Source: Candidatus Methylomirabilota bacterium
GTDB lineage: Bacteria > Methylomirabilota > Methylomirabilia > Methylomirabilales > CSP1-5
Direction: 5' to 3'
NCBI GenBank assembly: GCA_023249165.1
Contig: JAHFDE010000083.1
Span: forward strand, 1-9,331
Length of the DNA: 9,331 bases
Below, piece by piece: positions 6,752 to 9,331 of the stretch. A model generated the notes under the pieces. The model was given only the letters and a program-made list of their open reading frames with translations. It was not told where the DNA came from and ran no database searches. Positions within the stretch are counted from its first letter, which is position 1; each line of letters opens with the position of its first letter. A program made the translations under genes and the position numbers.

Positions 6752-6794
6752 CGGAACAGGGGGGAGGTGAGACGGCCCATCGGAGGGAGGCGGG

Positions 6795-7340
6795 GTGAAC
6801 GAGGCGGATCGTGCCCTGATTGCGCGACTTCGGCAGGGTGACCCCTCCGCCCTCGATACCCTGGTCCGCCAGCACCAGAAGGAGCTGTACCGGTTGGCCT
6901 ATCGCATGACGCGGAACGCTGAAGATGCCAAGGATATCTCCCAGGAGGCCTTTCTCCGCGCTTACCGGGCCCTCGCGAGCTTCGATGGCCGCTCGAGCCT
7001 GAGCACGTGGCTCTATCGGATCACAGTGAATCTCTGCCTCACGCATCTGAGGCAGGAGCGGTCTGGGAGGGAGGGGGAGATGCCCGAGAGCACGGCGGAC
7101 CCCTCCGCCAAACCCCTCGAGGAGCTGGAAGTACAAGAGCGGCTCCGGGCCGTGAGCGAGGCCGTCCAAGCGCTGCCACCCCAGCAGCGAGCCACGCTCC
7201 TGCTGCGGGTCCATCAAGGCCTCCCCTACCGGGAGATCGCCGAGATCCTGGAGAGCTCCGAAGGGACGGTGCGGGTGAACTACTTTCACGCGGTGGCAAA
7301 GCTCCGATCGCAGCTCAAAGGCCTCCGCGACGATGGATGA
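6795..7340 (+). CDS. ECF-family RNA polymerase sigma factor (sigma-E-like)
   Basis: 181 residues with only the two domains typical of ECF factors. Sigma region 2 spans about 20-88 (LVRQHQKELYRLAYRMTRN, DISQEAFLRAYRAL, then STWLYRITVN), and region 4 about 122-174 (LPPQQRATLLLRVHQGLPYREIAEIL, helix-turn-helix ending GTVRVNYFHAVAKLR). It would direct RNA polymerase to a small regulon when released from its anti-sigma factor. Start is GTG at 6795, preceded by a strong GGAGGGAGG. The gene overlaps or nearly abuts the anti-sigma gene, the standard arrangement for such pairs, and is divergent from rlpA. It has no extra C-terminal domain, so sensing must come from its partners. Confidence 0.96.
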   Translation: MNEADRALIARLRQGDPSALDTLVRQHQKELYRLAYRMTRNAEDAKDISQEAFLRAYRALASFDGRSSLSTWLYRITVNLCLTHLRQERSGREGEMPESTADPSAKPLEELEVQERLRAVSEAVQALPPQQRATLLLRVHQGLPYREIAEILESSEGTVRVNYFHAVAKLRSQLKGLRDDG

Positions 7341-7869
7341 GGGCCCCATGGCGTGTGACGTCTACCGAGGTCAGCTGATCGAATACCTGGACGGAGAGCT
7401 GGTAGTTGAGACGCGGGCGGATCTGGAGGCCCATCTCGATCAGTGTTCGGGGTGTCGAGCGGAGCTTCGGGATCTCCGGGAGACGCTTTCCCTGATCGCG
7501 CGGATCCCGGCGCCCGAGCCATCGGAGGCCTTCTGGCATCAGTATCTCCGGGAGATCCGACAGAAGGCAGAGCGCATTCCGTGGTGGACGGCCGCCCTGC
7601 GGCGCTGGTTCGCCACCCTCGTGCTTCGCCCGATTCCGGCCGTCGTGGTGGCGGCGGTGCTGGTCCTGGGCGCCGTCGTCACGTGGCGCACCCTACCCGA
7701 GCGACCGACGATGCCCGAGCTGGCTTCACTCGACCAGACCCATCAACTCCTGGTCACCCAGGATCTCGAGGTGCTGCAGGAGATGGAGCTGCTCGAGGAG
7801 TGGGAGCTGCTCGAGGAGTGGGAGCTGCTCCGCTCTCGGGTTATCGAGGGGTCTCGAAGGGCGGCGTGA
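7333..7869 (+). CDS. Zinc-finger (ZAS) membrane anti-sigma factor with hexapeptide-repeat tail
   Basis: 178 residues from ATG at 7333, which overlaps the sigma gene by 8 bases; ATG at 7348 (codon 6, preceded by GAGGG) is an equally good start. The N-terminal domain carries the anti-sigma zinc motif, Cys8 then His34-x3-Cys38-x2-Cys41 (AHLDQCSGC), which would clamp the sigma factor in the cytoplasm. A linker leads to one transmembrane segment (about 101-118, AVVVAAVLVLGAVV). The outside part is short, about 60 residues, and is dominated by four tandem hexapeptides at 143-166 (QDLEVL, QEMELL, EEWELL, EEWELL). It has no recognisable ligand-binding fold, so the repeat tail is the only candidate sensor or docking surface. 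It is one base from the next gene. Role as anti-sigma is firm by context and motif; the signal is unknown. Confidence 0.9.
   Translation: MDEGPMACDVYRGQLIEYLDGELVVETRADLEAHLDQCSGCRAELRDLRETLSLIARIPAPEPSEAFWHQYLREIRQKAERIPWWTAALRRWFATLVLRPIPAVVVAAVLVLGAVVTWRTLPERPTMPELASLDQTHQLLVTQDLEVLQEMELLEEWELLEEWELLRSRVIEGSRRAA
7759..7830 (+). repeat. 18-bp tandem repeat encoding four hexapeptides in the anti-sigma tail
   Basis: Four consecutive 18-base units encode (Q/E)-(D/E)-(L/M/W)-E-(V/L)-L. The last units are nearly identical in DNA (GAGCTGCTCGAGGAGTGG type), pointing to recent slippage expansion; the first two have drifted. Confidence 0.9.
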
Positions 7870-7870
7870 G

Positions 7871-8131
7871 ATGCCACGGAGGTGGGTGTGGGTGCTCCTG
7901 CTGCCCTTGTTCGTCGCCGCGGCGGCTCCCGCCGAGGCACAATGGGGCCAACGCTCGAGAACGGCCCCCCGCGAAGACCAGGCGGACGACGAGGCAATCA
8001 TTCAGAACCTGGACGTGTTGAGTGAGCTGGAGATGTTACAGATGCTGGAGATCCTGCAAGAGATGGAAATGCTGAACGAGATCGACCCGGGGCTCCTCCC
8101 GGGATCCGAGCGAGAGGGGACCATCCGATGA
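7871..8131 (+). CDS. Small exported protein with hexapeptide repeats, unknown function
   Basis: 86 residues that I do not recognise as a named family. It has a clear Sec signal peptide (MPRRWVWVLLLPLFVAAAA) with an AEA-Q cleavage site after Ala23, leaving about 63 mature residues in the periplasm. After an acidic linker, residues 45-68 form four tandem hexapeptides (QNLDVL, SELEML, QMLEIL, QEMEML), the same pattern as the outside tail of the anti-sigma factor encoded just before it. The ATG lies one base after the anti-sigma stop and the stop overlaps the next ATG (ATGA), so it is co-translated with both. This suggests a partner or competitor of the anti-sigma tail. There are no cysteines or metal-binding clusters. 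It is a real gene by signal peptide and coupling; the function is inferred. Confidence 0.8.
   Translation: MPRRWVWVLLLPLFVAAAAPAEAQWGQRSRTAPREDQADDEAIIQNLDVLSELEMLQMLEILQEMEMLNEIDPGLLPGSEREGTIR
8003..8074 (+). repeat. 18-bp-period repeat encoding four hexapeptides in the exported protein
   Basis: Four 18-base units encode (Q/S)-x-(L/M)-(D/E)-(V/M/I)-L. The protein pattern matches 7759-7830, but codons differ (TTG, TTA, ATG-rich here; CTG/CTC there), so this is not a fresh DNA duplication of the anti-sigma tail. Confidence 0.85.
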
Positions 8132-8742
8132 GACCGATTGTAACCATCCTCGTCACCGGGATGCTCCTGCTCCCGGTACCGAGCCCGCTCCGGGCGGAGC
8201 GACCTGAGCCGCGCGGGTCCGGAACGCGGCTGGCCACCCAGGCCCCGTCCCGAGAAGAGGACCTCCGGCGGTGGTGGCAGAACCTGTCTCCCGAAGAGCG
8301 GCAACGCCTGAGAGCACTCCGCGAGCGATGGCAGGCCCTGAGCCCGGAGCAGCAACAGGCGGTGCGGGAGCGGCTTGAGGCTTTTCGGCGGCTTCCACCC
8401 GAGGGGCAGGAGCGGATCCGCGAGAACTACCGCCGGTGGCAGCAGCTGTCACCGGAGGAACAGGAACGCCTCCAGGAACGCTCCCGGCGCTGGCGCGAGC
8501 TGCCGCCGGAACGGCGCGAGGCACTCCGGGAACGTCTCCGGGAGTTCCGAAACCTCCCGCCCGAGGAACGGGAACGGCTGCGGGAGGAGTGGCGACGCTT
8601 CCGGGAGCTTCCTCCCGAGGAGCGTGAGCGCCTGCGCCGCGAGTGGCAGGAGCGACGGCGGCTCGAGGGGGCGCCGCATGACCGACCGAACGACATGCCC
8701 CCGCGACCGGTCCCGAGGCCGCGAGCACCCCGCAGTCGATAA
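8128..8742 (+). CDS. DUF3106-like exported repeat protein
   Basis: 204 residues. An N-terminal hydrophobic segment (about 4-22, TILVTGMLLLPVPSPLRA) looks like a signal peptide. From Leu53 to 178 there are seven exact 18-residue repeats starting at 53, 71, 89, 107, 125, 143 and 161, each L-(S/P)-P-E-x5-R-x-rich with an aromatic Trp/Phe at position 16 in six of them; a degenerate unit may precede them. The repeats are very rich in Arg and Glu and should be helical. LSPEE/LPPEE repeats of this sort define DUF3106, and faintly recall the LTxxQ repeats of periplasmic Spy/CpxP/ZraP stress proteins. A proline/arginine tail ends the protein. It overlaps the preceding gene by 4 bases. I recall ECF sigma, DUF3619 and DUF3106 genes together in betaproteobacteria, so its place here fits. 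Biochemical role unknown. Confidence 0.85.
   Translation: MRPIVTILVTGMLLLPVPSPLRAERPEPRGSGTRLATQAPSREEDLRRWWQNLSPEERQRLRALRERWQALSPEQQQAVRERLEAFRRLPPEGQERIRENYRRWQQLSPEEQERLQERSRRWRELPPERREALRERLREFRNLPPEERERLREEWRRFRELPPEERERLRREWQERRRLEGAPHDRPNDMPPRPVPRPRAPRSR
8284..8661 (+). repeat. Seven 54-bp coding repeats in the DUF3106-like gene
   Basis: The period is 54 bases throughout, with no insertion or deletion, encoding 18 residues per unit. The last two units are the most alike at DNA level (CTTCCTCCCGAGGAGCG and near variants), which suggests growth by tandem duplication. Confidence 0.9.
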
Positions 8743-8911
8743 TCGCCAAGGGTCCCTCCGGGGACGGTCCTGATCTTTCGCCGCCGATACCGGCCTCCCC
8801 GCCCTTCCACCCCACCAACGGATCTCCGGGTGGCTCGCTCTCTCCCCTGGTATCAGGGCATGGCGGCCTGCCCCACCCTTTCGGTGTTCGATCCCGGCCT
8901 TGCCTCTTTAA
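8743..8911. other. Intergenic region after the sigma operon; no gene seen
   Basis: No supported coding region. Just past the last stop codon, GTCCC (8752-8756) and GGGAC (8761-8765) form a short hairpin, with only a weak CTTT some ten bases later, so it is at most a poor terminator. A second small hairpin (CCCTG/CAGGG around 8847-8860) has no T-run either. Confidence 0.4.
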
Positions 8912-8920
8912 TGTTACAAT
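8912..8920 (+). promoter_or_regulatory. Extended -10 promoter of the right-end gene
   Basis: TGTTACAAT reads as an extended -10 (TGn then TACAAT, five of six to consensus), in an AT-rich patch unlike its surroundings. No good -35 is present at 16-18 bases, which extended -10 promoters tolerate. Transcription would start near 8927, leaving a leader of about 257 bases before the ATG at 9184. Confidence 0.45.
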
Positions 8921-8926
8921 TGGGCC

Positions 8927-9183
8927 CAGCGGGTAACGTTCATTGCCCACCGGCGGTGGGAGGAGCACCTTCGGCCCCTCGCTCCGGGCCTCCCGCGGCG
9001 ACCCTGAGCGGCGGCTTACGGCCTGGGTCCCTCCGTGTTCACGATCCGTGCAAGAAACGCGGTCACGGATCGCGCCTCGGTTTCCCAGGCCGTCGCCTGC
9101 CGAGGGGCCCCGCCGCTCCCGGCAATGTCGCTCGGAGCCTGCAGGCGCTGCTCAAGAGAGCAGAATTCGCGAGCAGGGGTACG
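8927..9183 (+). promoter_or_regulatory. Long hairpin-rich 5' leader, possible cis-regulatory RNA
   Basis: Hairpins readable by eye: CCCACC/GGTGGG (8946-8960); CGATCCGTG/CACGGATCG, nine pairs (9042-9072); a bulged stem CCTCGG-CAGGC / GCCTG-CCGAGG (9075-9105); GCTCC/GGAGC (9115-9138); CTGCTC/GAGCAG with loop AAGA (9148-9163). The hexamer GAGCAG occurs again at 9171-9176, touching the Shine-Dalgarno AGGGG (9175-9179), so CTGCTC can pair with either copy. I match no known riboswitch class. No leader peptide is convincing. GC-rich DNA gives hairpins by chance, hence moderate confidence. Confidence 0.4.
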
Positions 9184-9331
9184 ATGGTCTCTGAAACCGT
9201 CCAGGTCAGTGGGCATATTCTCGATTCGTTGATCCTCCCCAAGATTCTGGATGAGATCATGGATCTCGACGGGACCTTCGAGATTCTCGAGATCGCCGTC
9301 GGCAAACGCAAGACCGATCCCTCGACCGCCC
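9184..9331 (+). CDS. N-terminus of a TIGR00300 / LOR-SDH-type (ArgZ/AgrE-related) protein, truncated by window end
   Basis: 49 codons are open from ATG at 9184 to the window end. The pattern GHILDSLILPKILDEIMD followed by GTFEILEIAVGKRKTDPS matches my memory of the N-terminal domain of the TIGR00300 / LOR-SDH family. That family includes archaeal ornithine cyclodeaminases and the cyanobacterial arginine dihydrolase/ornithine cyclodeaminase ArgZ/AgrE. Such enzymes convert arginine and/or ornithine to proline with release of ammonia. AGGGG sits 4 bases before the ATG. The catalytic domains lie outside the window, so the actual activity cannot be judged. A long structured leader precedes the gene and may control its translation. 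Confidence 0.72.
   Translation, partial: MVSETVQVSGHILDSLILPKILDEIMDLDGTFEILEIAVGKRKTDPSTA

Noticed and set aside
5856..6770. 304-codon + strand frame across rlpA
   Set aside because: Antisense to a well-supported rlpA, with no recognisable motif; it begins in the AT-rich relic region.
6600..7349. N-terminal extension of the rlpA frame through the sigma gene
   Set aside because: It would put 250 residues before a clear lipoprotein signal and runs antisense to the sigma factor; GTG at 6599 has a good ribosome binding site.
7759..8661. CRISPR or other repeat-spacer array
   Set aside because: The repeats are in-frame tandem coding units without spacers; no cas genes are present.
8886..8894. 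tRNA T-loop-like GTTCGATCC on the + strand
   Set aside because: The adjacent five bases on each side do not pair, and no cloverleaf can be drawn.

Overview
This GC-rich window (well over 60% G+C by eye) comes from a Gram-negative bacterium. The evidence is an RlpA lipoprotein with a SPOR domain, a membrane-anchored LytM/M23 peptidase next to secA, and an ECF sigma operon with exported partners. Base composition and gene neighbourhood would fit an NC10/Rokubacteria-like or deltaproteobacterial lineage, but that placement is a guess.

Left part (1-1602). The window opens inside a flavoprotein disulfide reductase gene on the + strand. A toxin-antitoxin pair (PIN-domain VapC and Phd-type VapB) follows on the - strand with its own promoter and palindromic operator. 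Directly behind the pair is a second, diverged copy of the last 34 codons of the reductase gene, so the TA cassette sits between two copies of one gene tail.

Middle (1603-6599, all - strand). In transcription order these are rlpA, a gene-free stretch of about 430 bp that looks like decayed foreign DNA and contains a long palindrome, an M23 peptidase, an intrinsic terminator, and secA. The M23-secA adjacency recurs in proteobacteria; the terminator makes secA largely a separate unit.

Right part (6600-8742, + strand). Divergent from rlpA is a tightly coupled four-gene operon: ECF sigma factor, zinc-finger membrane anti-sigma factor, a small exported protein, and a DUF3106-type protein with seven 18-residue repeats. 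A promoter-like site with a perfect GTCTAA -10 lies just upstream and suggests autoregulation. The outside tail of the anti-sigma factor and the small exported protein each carry four tandem copies of the same kind of acidic/hydrophobic hexapeptide. I regard this as the best candidate here for an undescribed system, namely an envelope-sensing sigma switch in which the exported protein mimics or binds the anti-sigma tail.

Right end (8743-9331). A gene-free stretch carries an extended -10 promoter and a hairpin-rich leader of about 255 nt. One pair of hairpins there is mutually exclusive, and the alternative pairing covers part of the ribosome binding site. The leader precedes the first 49 codons of a gene whose N-terminus resembles the TIGR00300 / LOR-SDH (arginine dihydrolase/ornithine cyclodeaminase-type) family; the gene runs off the window.
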